Below are positions 1 through 7,155 of a DNA stretch of 14,228 nt, piece by piece; position 1 is the first letter of the stretch, and every line of letters starts with the position of its first letter. A program made the translations under genes and the position numbers. Source of the stretch: Paraglomus occultum (Eukaryota; Glomeromycota; Glomeromycetes; Paraglomerales; Paraglomeraceae); assembly GCA_910592205.1 (NCBI GenBank), contig CAJVPJ010000948.1, forward strand, positions 1-14,228, given 5' to 3'. The notes under the pieces were generated by a model, which did no database searches, had not been told where the DNA came from, and saw nothing but the letters and a program-made list of their open reading frames with translations.

Positions 1-347
1 TATTGTATAGCTATTACGTCAGCACTTAGGATATTCGGTCCAAGGTCGGGTTAAGGTTGGACGGAAGCATCTGGAAGATCTAGAGCATATTATCAAAAGG
101 CCGAGATATACACATCTATAAATAGGAGTCTGGGATGTGATTGGATGAAATTAGTGGACTATGGATGATGTGTCATGTATGACTCGATGAGGGGGAGGGG
201 GGGGTGTGGTGAAAGAGTACGAGGAAAAAAGAGGGAAAGAGGTGAAATGAGGTGAAAAGAGGAAAAGGCAAATTCCAGATGGAACGTAAATACGTATGTA
301 TGATAAGTTTTGATGGTAATTAGTCATGCTCTAGTTTCGGGTATTAG
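1..347. other. Distal upstream spacer
   Basis: No open frame here looks coding. The stretch contains a CRE/ATF-like octamer TTACGTCA at 14-21 and a strong TATA-like TATAAATA at 117-124. It is followed by a purine-rich tract with G runs at about 190-205 and 220-270. The TATA-like box lies almost 1 kb from the zinc-finger start codon, so it could serve a distal transcript start or be chance in AT-rich DNA. Confidence 0.4.
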
Positions 348-492
348 TCTCGTAATAGATTTCTCGTATATAGTCTCGTATATAGTCTCGTAATAGATTT
401 CTCTCATAATAGATGTATATTCTCGTAATAGATTTCTCGTATATTCTCGTAATAGATTTCTCGTATATTCTCGTAATAGATTGCTCTCTATA
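348..492. repeat. 24-bp AT-rich tandem repeat
   Basis: The unit begins TCTCGTAATAGATTT and continues with CTCGTATAT. Two copies at 421-444 and 445-468 are identical; a third at 469-492 is diverged at its end. Partial or rearranged copies begin at 348, 374 and 386. Because 24 is a multiple of three, the minus strand reads as an eight-residue repeat (NLLREYTR), which is a by-product of the repeat and not evidence of a gene. It lies about 610 bp upstream of the zinc-finger start codon. Confidence 0.85.
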
Positions 493-923
493 CTACTATG
501 AATAAATAAATGACGATACATTCTTGGCACTATGCACCCTCTTTTCGTATGTAGCATGAGAATGCCCCTTTTTACATAATGTTCAAGACCTCGTGTATAA
601 AAAGTATAATAACATTATTTAGCTATTATAGTTATTTATTCTCCTATTGTAAAAAAGGCTTGTGCTATCAACATCTACATTAATAATAAAGTATGACTAT
701 TATGACCGTATAAATTATGTATAAATAATATAGTACTCTATTATTATATAGTACAAATCAACGTATATATATAAAGACCATCGGGGAGAGGAGCAGTTTT
801 GCATTTGACATATTCAATTGTACTCAAAAGCATAAAAATTAATTAATATTTATTGCAACACAATATAACAACGCATCTATTGATATTTTTTTTACTACAC
901 TCAAAACTGATTATCATCCAAGA
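493..923. other. AT-rich proximal upstream region
   Basis: AT-rich DNA with no convincing coding frame, upstream of the core promoter of the zinc-finger gene. A stress-element-like CCCCT occurs at about 565-569. I saw no Crz1-type GNGGC(G/T)CA site here by eye, so there is no visible sign of autoregulation. Confidence 0.4.
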
Positions 924-930
924 TATATAA
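924..930 (+). promoter_or_regulatory. TATA box of zinc-finger gene
   Basis: TATATAA lies 174 nt upstream of the start codon and about 30 nt before a pyrimidine-rich CTTTCTCACTCAAC stretch near 951-964 that would suit a transcription start. A run of seven C followed by T (937-944) between them contains a CCCCT stress-response core. Assignment rests on position and composition only. Confidence 0.5.
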
Positions 931-954
931 ACCAAGCCCCCCCTCTGAAGTCTT

Positions 955-1103
955 TCTCACTCAACGGCAAAAAATCTTACGACCGTTAAACAACTTTTAA
1001 AAGAAGAAAAGAACGCAAAACAGCGACAATTACTTCAAATATCTATATCTCTAAGCACAGTTCTACATCAACAACGTTACGAAATACATCTATCCCACTC
1101 TCT
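955..1103 (+). other. Predicted 5' leader without upstream ATG
   Basis: A leader rich in A, C and T runs from the probable transcription start to the start codon. It contains no ATG, so scanning ribosomes should reach position 1104 unobstructed. The base at -3 of the ATG is T, a weak context. The next in-frame ATG (codon 15, position 1146) has T at -3 and G at +4 and is not clearly better. Confidence 0.45.
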
Positions 1104-2456
1104 ATGACTGCACTAGCCGGAAACAACTTTCTTAGCGTGCCCTACATGGAATCACTCGACAGTCTCAACTGTGCCCTCAACCAAAACTCATTCGATAACG
1201 TCGACTCGACAGACTCTTTCCTAAAGTCTGAGCTTTTCCCGCAGAAGAGTACGTGCGCAGTTGCGTCTACTCCCAGCAATAACACGAATAACAATAATAA
1301 TAACAATAACAGCAATAGCAATAGCAATAGCAATAGCAACACCAATAGCAATAGCAACACCAGCACTAACAGCAGCAATCAACAACAGAATGCAACGGCA
1401 TTCGTATACAGCAACGAACAGTCCAATACCAATGCTAAACGTGCCCCTATCTCTGCCTCGACAAACAAGATTAGCAACAGTTCGCCCTCAAATGCCTCGT
1501 CAGCAATAGACAGTGGCATATCCATCAAGTCTGAAGATTACAGTTACGGCATGCTGGATGTCGACTCGGCAGTTTCCAGCGCAGGCTCTTCACCGCATCA
1601 GATACTACTGAACGAGTTTGACCCAATTCCACAACTCACCTACTATCCCCAGCTATGCGCAGAAGAAGACAGCACGAGCGAGGCGAGTTTCGCTTCCGCT
1701 ACCTCACCCACCATGCCACCAAACGACTTTTCTTACTCCTTTTCGGACAACCTCCAACCATATCCAACCTCATATTATGACATAATCCAACAACAACCGT
1801 TCGAACCTGCGCCCACAGTACCTCAATCCATGGATCAAATGCGCTTTATCATTTACGAACCGACAAACGACGGCGCACCCCTCGTACCCACTCTCAACCA
1901 ATCTTCCATAAACACAATTTGGCCGGCAATGGTGCCAACAGACGCGTTGACGCGGAGCACGTTCCAACCGCAGACCGGTGGTCTCTCATTCCCATACGAA
2001 TTTGCGGCAAATTCAGTAACGTCTCCGATAGACCCCGCATCATCATCGTCGTCTCCCCAATTAGCTCCGCAGCAGACGCAAGCTGGTACAGGAGCGAATG
2101 GCCAACCGCAGCAGCAGCAGCAGACACAGCAACAGCAACAGATGATCAAATGCCCTCACGAAGATTGTCCCAAGACATTCAGTCGACTATACAACCTGAA
2201 AGCACATTTGCGATCTCATTCACCTGCTCGTCCGTATCAATGTCCAATGTGTCCGAGATCGTTCTCTAGGAAACACGATCTGCAGAGACATATCAGAGTG
2301 CATACAGGTGTCAAGCCGTATCAGTGTCCGTGTTGCCACAAGGCATTTGCACGAACAGATGCTTTACGCAGGCATTTCAAGATGGAAGAGACGTGTAGAA
2401 ACTCGCCCGAGGTGCAAAACATGAAGACGAGGAGAAGATACTCGGATTTGCATTGA
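1104..2456 (+). CDS. Crz1-like C2H2 zinc-finger transcription factor
   Basis: This intronless 450-residue protein is probably a nuclear DNA-binding regulator. Three fingers end the chain: C350-x4-C355/H368-H372, C380-x2-C383/H396-H400, and a C2HC finger C408-x2-C411/H424-x6-C431. Base-contact positions (-1,2,3,6) are R,Y,N,A in finger 1, R,H,D,R in finger 2 and R,D,A,R in finger 3. The last two sets equal those of yeast Crz1, so a GNGGC-type site is expected. The N-terminus carries NFLSVP (residues 8-13), a good LxVP calcineurin-docking motif; a full PxIxIT motif is not evident, the nearest being SGISIK (137-142). Asn/Ser runs (59-92) and Gln runs (334-346) fill the disordered N-terminal part. 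LKSE (40-43) and IKSE (141-144) fit SUMO sites, and RRYS (444-447) fits PKA. The first ATG is chosen because the leader lacks others and the LxVP motif precedes the second Met. Calcineurin control is inference; a more distant C2H2 regulator is possible. Confidence 0.88.
   Translation: MTALAGNNFLSVPYMESLDSLNCALNQNSFDNVDSTDSFLKSELFPQKSTCAVASTPSNNTNNNNNNNNSNSNSNSNSNTNSNSNTSTNSSNQQQNATAFVYSNEQSNTNAKRAPISASTNKISNSSPSNASSAIDSGISIKSEDYSYGMLDVDSAVSSAGSSPHQILLNEFDPIPQLTYYPQLCAEEDSTSEASFASATSPTMPPNDFSYSFSDNLQPYPTSYYDIIQQQPFEPAPTVPQSMDQMRFIIYEPTNDGAPLVPTLNQSSINTIWPAMVPTDALTRSTFQPQTGGLSFPYEFAANSVTSPIDPASSSSSPQLAPQQTQAGTGANGQPQQQQQTQQQQQMIKCPHEDCPKTFSRLYNLKAHLRSHSPARPYQCPMCPRSFSRKHDLQRHIRVHTGVKPYQCPCCHKAFARTDALRRHFKMEETCRNSPEVQNMKTRRRYSDLH
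1277..1377 (+). repeat. Coding microsatellite for Asn/Ser tract
   Basis: Inside the zinc-finger gene, AAT/AAC triplets (about 1277-1310) pass into a hexamer AGCAAT/AGCAAC repeat (about 1311-1363) and then short Ser/Asn codons. It encodes a poly-Asn run and a Ser-Asn dipeptide run. The other frames read as poly-Ile or, on the minus strand, poly-Leu; those are shadows. Such tracts expand and contract, so length may vary among strains. Confidence 0.85.
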
Positions 2457-2661
2457 AATAGATAAATAGAATGGAGAGATGGGGAGAAAGGGAGGAAATG
2501 AGAAAGGAATGGAAAAGAGATAGAGAAGAGAATGTTTGTGCTCGGGTGTGTGGGGGTGTGTGCGGGGTGTGTGTGTAGGTGTGTAAACTTATTAGATGGG
2601 TTAATATTTTTTTTTCCCCCTTTGTGAGGTTGGAGATGGGATCAATGGAATGGAAAATAAA
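2457..2661 (+). terminator. 3' UTR and candidate polyadenylation signal
   Basis: After the TGA stop comes a purine-rich stretch, then a GT-rich tract (about 2536-2584), a T run, and AATAAA at 2656-2661. This is a plausible 3' processing region for the zinc-finger mRNA. No transcript evidence is available, and AATAAA is common in AT-rich DNA. Confidence 0.4.
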
Positions 2662-3589
2662 GGTTATACATTTGGGTATGGCGTTTTTTTTATTGGGATG
2701 ATAGACAATTTCAAAAAAAAAAAATTGGGACAAAAAGTCTTTATGGTCCTATCTCTTTTATTCCCACTTATTGGCAATGGACAATTCAAAAAAAAATCAC
2801 TCTGGTATTTGAGGATGGGTTTTTCGTTAGTTACGCATTTCACATAGTTTTATCTTTTTTTTTCATGTCACAATCTGTACATTTTTTTTCCTTTGAATTT
2901 TATTTCTTAACGAGCATTTTTCCCCCACCTCTTCTTTATTATCGGGTTTAAACTATGACCCGTTCTCCTTTTTTTCTTTTCTTTTAAAAATTCAATTATG
3001 AACGCTTTATGAATTATCTTACGCATTTTATAACAAAAAAAAACTCTCCAACTTGTATATACAGTTTACTTAGATTATATGCCAAATTATACGCTTCCCT
3101 TATATCTTACGTCGAAGAACTAGCTAGTCTTTCATAGATATTACATATGAAAGGTAATACAAATACTTGCAAAGAATGAAGATGCAGTTGTCGATGTTAA
3201 ATGATGGATGGAAAGTAAGAAAAAAAAAAGGCCAATCAATAAAAGTATTTGAATAGTTTCTACAATAACATAAATGAAACACAAAGTGCAATAATTTTGT
3301 ATGGGACCCGCTTGTTTGAGCTGTACGTTTGTGTGAACATGCAGAGAATACAAAATGAAGGAAAAAGGCGAACTTTCTTTTTTACCTCGTACATTTAGGT
3401 GGTATGACAGACGATAGCACTGGTGTGATGTTCTGCTGCAACTTGTCTATCATTAGTATAATAGTAAATATTGCGGTTGTTTTGGTTTGGGTTATCATCA
3501 TAACAAGCATACAGTTCCTGTTACAGAATCTTTTTTTTTTATTTTTCCGATTATGACTAGTAAGAGTTGGGTATGCGAAGGGAGAGTAA
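2662..3589. other. AT-rich spacer, no gene seen
   Basis: Homopolymer-rich DNA with many A and T runs of 7-12. A short imperfect direct repeat GACAATTTC/GACAATTC, each followed by an A run, occurs near 2704 and 2780. Short frames on both strands are low-complexity and show no recognisable domain or splice pattern. Confidence 0.5.
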
Positions 3590-4138
3590 GAGGGGGGGAG
3601 ATTGCTAATAATTATTAGACTATACTTGGGAAAAATCAATTTTTCGTTTCTTTTTCACAAGAAATAATAAAAAGTCTATTAAGAGTGAACAGTGAACAAC
3701 AATTATCATTATTGCATGTAGTTTGACCGTGCGTCATGCATAGGGATGGAGAAGAGAGGGGGGGGGGCAGATATGGTCGGGGGGAAATTGTAAAAGGGGA
3801 AAAATGTGGGTCGAGGGGAGCAAATTGATTGAAAAAAACTCGGGTTTGAATCTTGAAAAAAAAATATAGAGTTTTTTTTAAAAAAAGGGGGGGGAACGAT
3901 GTGGGTAATTGGATTGAGTTGGTTAGGGTAAGGGTTAGGGTAAGGATAAAGGTAAAGGTAAGGATAAGAATAAGGATAAAGATAAGGGTAAGGGTAAGGA
4001 TAAGGGTAAGGATAAGGATAAGGGCAAGGAGCAATGGTAAGGGTAAGGGTAAGGATAAGGGTAAGGGTAAAGATAAGAGTAAAGGTAAACGTTAACGGTA
4101 GGCAACGTACGATTTAGAGGGGGGAGGGGGGGGGGGAG
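3590..4138. other. Cluster of poly-G tracts on one strand
   Basis: Long G runs all lie on the plus strand: G7 near 3592-3598, G10 at 3758-3767, G6 at 3779-3784, G8 at 3887-3894, and G6-A-G11 at 4119-4136. The telomere-like array sits among them. This is not coding. The clustered runs could form G-quadruplexes or reflect slippage with a fixed strand bias. Confidence 0.7.
3921..4089 (+). repeat. Telomere-like hexamer array (GGTAAG/GATAAG)
   Basis: Eighteen six-base units (3921-4028), a seven-base interruption (4029-4035) and nine further units (4036-4089) fit the pattern RRTAAG/A, mostly GGTAAG or GATAAG. TTAGGG, the usual fungal telomere unit, appears only twice near the left edge. The array translates as alternating Val/Ile-Arg/Lys and then, after the phase-changing interruption, Gly-Lys/Asp-Lys; these peptides are artefacts. 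It could be a decayed interstitial telomeric tract or an independent microsatellite. Confidence 0.8.
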
Positions 4139-4690
4139 TCAGTTTGGAATTCGATTACCGTTGCATGTGATTTGCTTGCTATGTATCGAATAGCACAAAA
4201 TTTTGATTCGACAAGATCCCGCGAGAATCACAAAGAACACTGACGTCATGTACGTTGATTGTATAATTCTTATTGTTTCGTGAGCGTTTATGGTATTTTC
4301 AATTGAAAAAAAAAAAAAGGACTATGATAATTCTGTCAGTCTGGAACATGAGATTCTGCGCGATGTAAAAAAAAACATGTTATGTCTGGTATGTTATGGT
4401 AGATGACCGTTAGGTTAGGTGAGATGAATTTCGTAAAAGCAACCCGGGAGCACTTTTGACTTGACACGACCCGATATTCTTTTTTTTCTCGATCTGTATG
4501 TCCACGTTGTTTGTAAATGTGCCTCTTACGGCGAACAAGAAAAAAAAACTGGGAAAAAAATCCCACATTTTGGATCTGAAGCAAGTGAACAATCTCCTTT
4601 TTTTGTGAATGTGAAAATATACCAAGAGTGGTATGGGCAATGCAATGATGCGTATTGCTGTACTTTTTTGTTCATTGTCAAATGTCGTCC
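4139..4690. other. Spacer with a palindromic CRE
   Basis: No supported gene. The stretch contains a perfect CRE (4241-4248), long A and T runs, and mixed low-complexity sequence. Overlapping frames on the two strands lack domain features and run into the flanking microsatellite. Confidence 0.45.
4241..4248. promoter_or_regulatory. Perfect CRE palindrome TGACGTCA
   Basis: The eight-base palindrome recognised by ATF/CREB-type bZIP factors occurs here in gene-poor DNA. No convincing start codon or gene lies close by on either strand, so function is doubtful; a chance match is possible. Confidence 0.3.
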
Positions 4691-4847
4691 TTGTTATCGT
4701 TACGTTATCGTTATTATTATCGTTATCGTTATGGTCTTGTCGTTGTTGTATTGTTATTGTTGTTGTTATTGTTATTTTTATTATAATAATTATATATTTT
4801 ATTATTCTATTATTGTCATTTGTCATTATTCTTGTTACTTGCAGCAG
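4691..4847. repeat. T-rich microsatellite (CGTTAT, TTG/TTA)
   Basis: Irregular CGTTAT hexamers (about 4697-4732) pass into TTG and TTA triplets. The plus strand reads as long Ile/Val/Leu runs and the minus strand as Asn/Thr/Ile runs, which are artefacts of the repeat. Confidence 0.8.
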
Positions 4848-4875
4848 TAAAAGTCGTTGTTTGTTCTGGTCTGCT

Positions 4876-4972
4876 GTGCTGTGTGTTGTGTAGTGCTGTG
4901 TGTTGTGTAGTGCTCTGTGTTGTGCTCTGTGTTGTGTTGTGTTGTGCTGCTGATGCTGCTGCTTGCCGTGTT
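4876..4972. repeat. GT-rich 17-bp minisatellite
   Basis: Unit GTGCTGTGTGTTGTGTA is present twice exactly (4876-4892 and 4893-4909). Shortened copies GTGCTCTGTGTTGT follow, then GTGTT steps and CTG triplets. The hydrophobic Cys/Val/Leu-rich peptide it encodes in one frame is a repeat artefact and should not be read as a membrane protein. Confidence 0.8.
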
Positions 4973-5590
4973 TGCCGTATATGCCATACTTGTCCTTGTT
5001 ATCGTTGTTTCCGTAACCCGTCTGTTATTTTGCTAGTCGTTATCATCATCATTCATGCTGCACATATCCAGCCTATCAAATATTCTCCTATAGTTTCCCA
5101 AAATCATTTTTTACCCTCGCTAGCCCCTGATTTGCTTTAAACTTTGGGTTTTTTTCTCCTATTAATTGTCCTTCCCCCAACAATCAACCCCATTCTGCAA
5201 ATCTTATCCACAAATGACAAAGATGTGGTCCGTTCGCAGTGGAAGATACCGAAATTTATCTATCAAAGTACAATCAGTCGTATTGTGTTCATTTGAGCAC
5301 TCGTTTTTTTTTATTTGCGTATTTTGGTGTGTGAGATAGACGATTGGATGAATGGGGGTCATGATGCGGATGAAGTAATTGTCGCATAACCCTACAATCA
5401 GTTTACTTTTTATAGAAGTGAAAAAAGGTTATACGAAAATAGTAAGATTACTTGTTAAATTCAGTTTCTCACACACATTCTGGAGATGGGGATGGGAGTG
5501 AGCGTATGTGAAGAAGCAAAGCAAGGAGAAAATTGTAGTTATCATATCACATATATAGGAGCGATATAGCATTGGCCAATCGTTTCCACT
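4973..5590. other. Spacer, no gene seen
   Basis: AT-rich DNA between two microsatellites. Short frames have no recognisable domain, no tRNA-like boxes are visible, and no consistent donor-acceptor series was found. Confidence 0.45.
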
Positions 5591-5657
5591 TTTTCCTTCC
5601 TCTTCCTCTTCCTCTTCCTCTTCTTCTCCCTTTTTCCCTTTCCCCATCTTCCCCCTT
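5591..5657. repeat. Pyrimidine tract (TTCCTC)n
   Basis: A pure C/T stretch made mainly of TTCCTC hexamers followed by TTC and CCCTTT blocks. The minus strand reads as Glu/Gly/Arg/Lys-rich peptide, an artefact. Such mirror-symmetric tracts can adopt triplex DNA. Confidence 0.8.
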
Positions 5658-5908
5658 TGAATGTAACCGATTATTAAAATCTCCTGTTTCTTTGACTTTT
5701 ATGAAGATAAAGTAATTATTATGACTGCAATGGAAAATCCTGACGCAAGGGCTGTTCCATATGGAATGTGAATGTGTCATATCCTACTATACTTGAACTC
5801 TATATGCATCAGAGTGGCACTAAAATTCTATTTTACGACTGTACATTGACAATCATCATTAATAGTATAAAAAAAGAAAGTTATGTTTACTGCGCACAAT
5901 CGACAATT

Positions 5909-5938
5909 CTCGATAATACTCGATAGTACTCGATAATA
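5909..5938. repeat. Three 10-bp tandem copies
   Basis: CTCGATAATA, CTCGATAGTA and CTCGATAATA follow one another directly. It is too short to be a satellite and no function is suggested. Confidence 0.7.
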
Positions 5939-6105
5939 TATATTAGTCATTTCACAGTCATCTGGAAGATTGACATTACGGGGATATGATTATTAATTAT
6001 TTTACTCGTCTCCCTTCTTCATATCAAATGCGATTATCTCCGTGCAAGATGTCAGATGTTGATGCAATCTACAATAATAATGATAACATCCCCTTTACTC
6101 ATCGG

Positions 6106-6194
6106 GTGTTGTGTTGCTGTGTTGTTGTTGTGTTGTTGTTATTGTTGTTGTGTTGTTGTTGTTATTGTTGTGTTGTTGTTGTTGTTGTTGTTGT
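6106..6194. repeat. (GTT)n microsatellite
   Basis: GTTGTT triplets with occasional GTGTT and ATT steps. Plus-strand frames give Cys or Val/Leu runs and the minus strand gives Thr/Gln runs; I treat the overlapping frames as artefacts. Confidence 0.85.
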
Positions 6195-6220
6195 GTATCT
6201 GCATCTTATTTTACAATTGA

Positions 6221-6340
6221 AAGTGTATATGCGTATATGTGTGTATGTGTGTATATATGTATATGTGTGTATGTATATGTATATGTGTATGTGTCGTATG
6301 TGTTGTATATGTGTTGTATATGTGTGTGTATGTGTGTATC
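6221..6340. repeat. (GTATAT/GTGTAT)n microsatellite
   Basis: Alternating purine-pyrimidine repeat made of GT and AT dinucleotides, directly following the GTT tract. The predicted Cys/Tyr/Val or Thr/His/Ile peptides are not credible proteins. The alternating pattern is compatible with Z-DNA or cruciform extrusion. Confidence 0.85.
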
Positions 6341-6927
6341 TGTTAATGCACATTCCGACCAATCTCTCCTTGTGTCAGTTGCTTATTTCTTTTTAGCTGA
6401 TAACAACGTTATCTTTTGTGTTTGTGATAGCATTCGTCTGTATGATTATCATACATGTTGTCCAGATATTTTGTTGTACGAGCATTGCACGGCCTCAACA
6501 CTGGCCAATGATAAAAGTTAATGATATACTGAGAACAGATTACCATAAATGGCTATGTTAAATAACAGTATATATTTATATTTATAATGATTAAAGATAG
6601 GGCAACACAACAGATATCCTAATATAAATATATATTATGCATCCTATTGTATAATATTAACATGTGTATCAATCAATACTATTCCAGAATATTCCGTTAT
6701 ACTTAATAACGACCTTCCCACAGTATAGTAACACGGGTACGACTATCGTATCATTGAAACTTACTTGCATAATGATATTTGACATTTATGTAACACACAG
6801 TATCACTTAAATGAGTGTTCCCAACCCGGCATGATATCAAAAAAAAAAAAAAAGGAAAAAAAAAATTTTATACCACAATACCACACAAACCAATGATTAC
6901 AACTCGATAACTTTTTTTTTTCTTTGA
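6341..6927. other. AT-rich spacer, no gene seen
   Basis: AT-rich sequence with a long A run near 6840-6866. No supported coding region or RNA gene was seen on either strand. Confidence 0.45.
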
Positions 6928-7155
6928 AAAAATTTAATTCTCTTCTCTGCACCATGTTTATCATGCAGGTTCACGGATATTTTAATTGACTTGCTCTTTT
7001 TTCTCACACCCGTAATTTCCGGAATAACACCGGCCCTAATCTCGGAACTATCAAAATCACATGGCTATGAGACATTTGCCTTTCCATTGTCGGTTGAACG
7101 TTGGGCCGAAAATTTTGATGACATCAGAATTATACCAAGTGCATCAAATTTATAA
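6928..7155 (+). other. Weak candidate exon or gene remnant
   Basis: A stop-to-stop frame of about 76 codons ends with TAA at 7153-7155 and lacks an in-frame ATG. A splice-acceptor-like pyrimidine stretch ending TTTATCATGCAG lies at 6957-6968; from 6969 the frame reads mixed, non-repetitive sequence including SHGYETFAFPLSVERWAENF. Composition is less biased than in the surroundings. I recognise no family and find no partner exon upstream, so this may be chance or a fragment of an old gene. Confidence 0.2.

Noticed and set aside
348-492. CRISPR-like array
   Set aside because: Units are contiguous without spacers, and the window is eukaryotic.
1142-1378. Minus-strand leucine-rich frame opposite the zinc-finger gene
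   Set aside because: It is the reverse reading of the AAC/AAT and AGCAAT microsatellite; no independent signal.
1853-2269. Several frames of 65-116 codons on both strands within the zinc-finger gene
   Set aside because: They are shadows of a GC-balanced coding region; none has a domain or conserved composition.
2377-2733. 118-codon minus-strand frame antisense to the gene end
   Set aside because: Its Ser/Phe/Thr-His-rich sequence comes from purine-rich and GT-rich 3' UTR DNA.
3921-4089. True chromosome end
   Set aside because: The array is internal, degenerate and flanked by unique DNA on both sides within the window.
3853-4095. Basic protein with alternating Val/Ile-Arg/Lys
   Set aside because: It is a direct translation of the hexamer array, with abrupt change of motif where a seven-base interruption alters phase.
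4633-5140. Hydrophobic frames resembling membrane proteins
   Set aside because: They arise from TTG/TTA/GTG microsatellites; neither frame extends into complex sequence.
5986-6521. Cys/Val/Leu-rich 136-codon frames
   Set aside because: Two overlapping frames are both open only because GTT and GTAT repeats lack stops.
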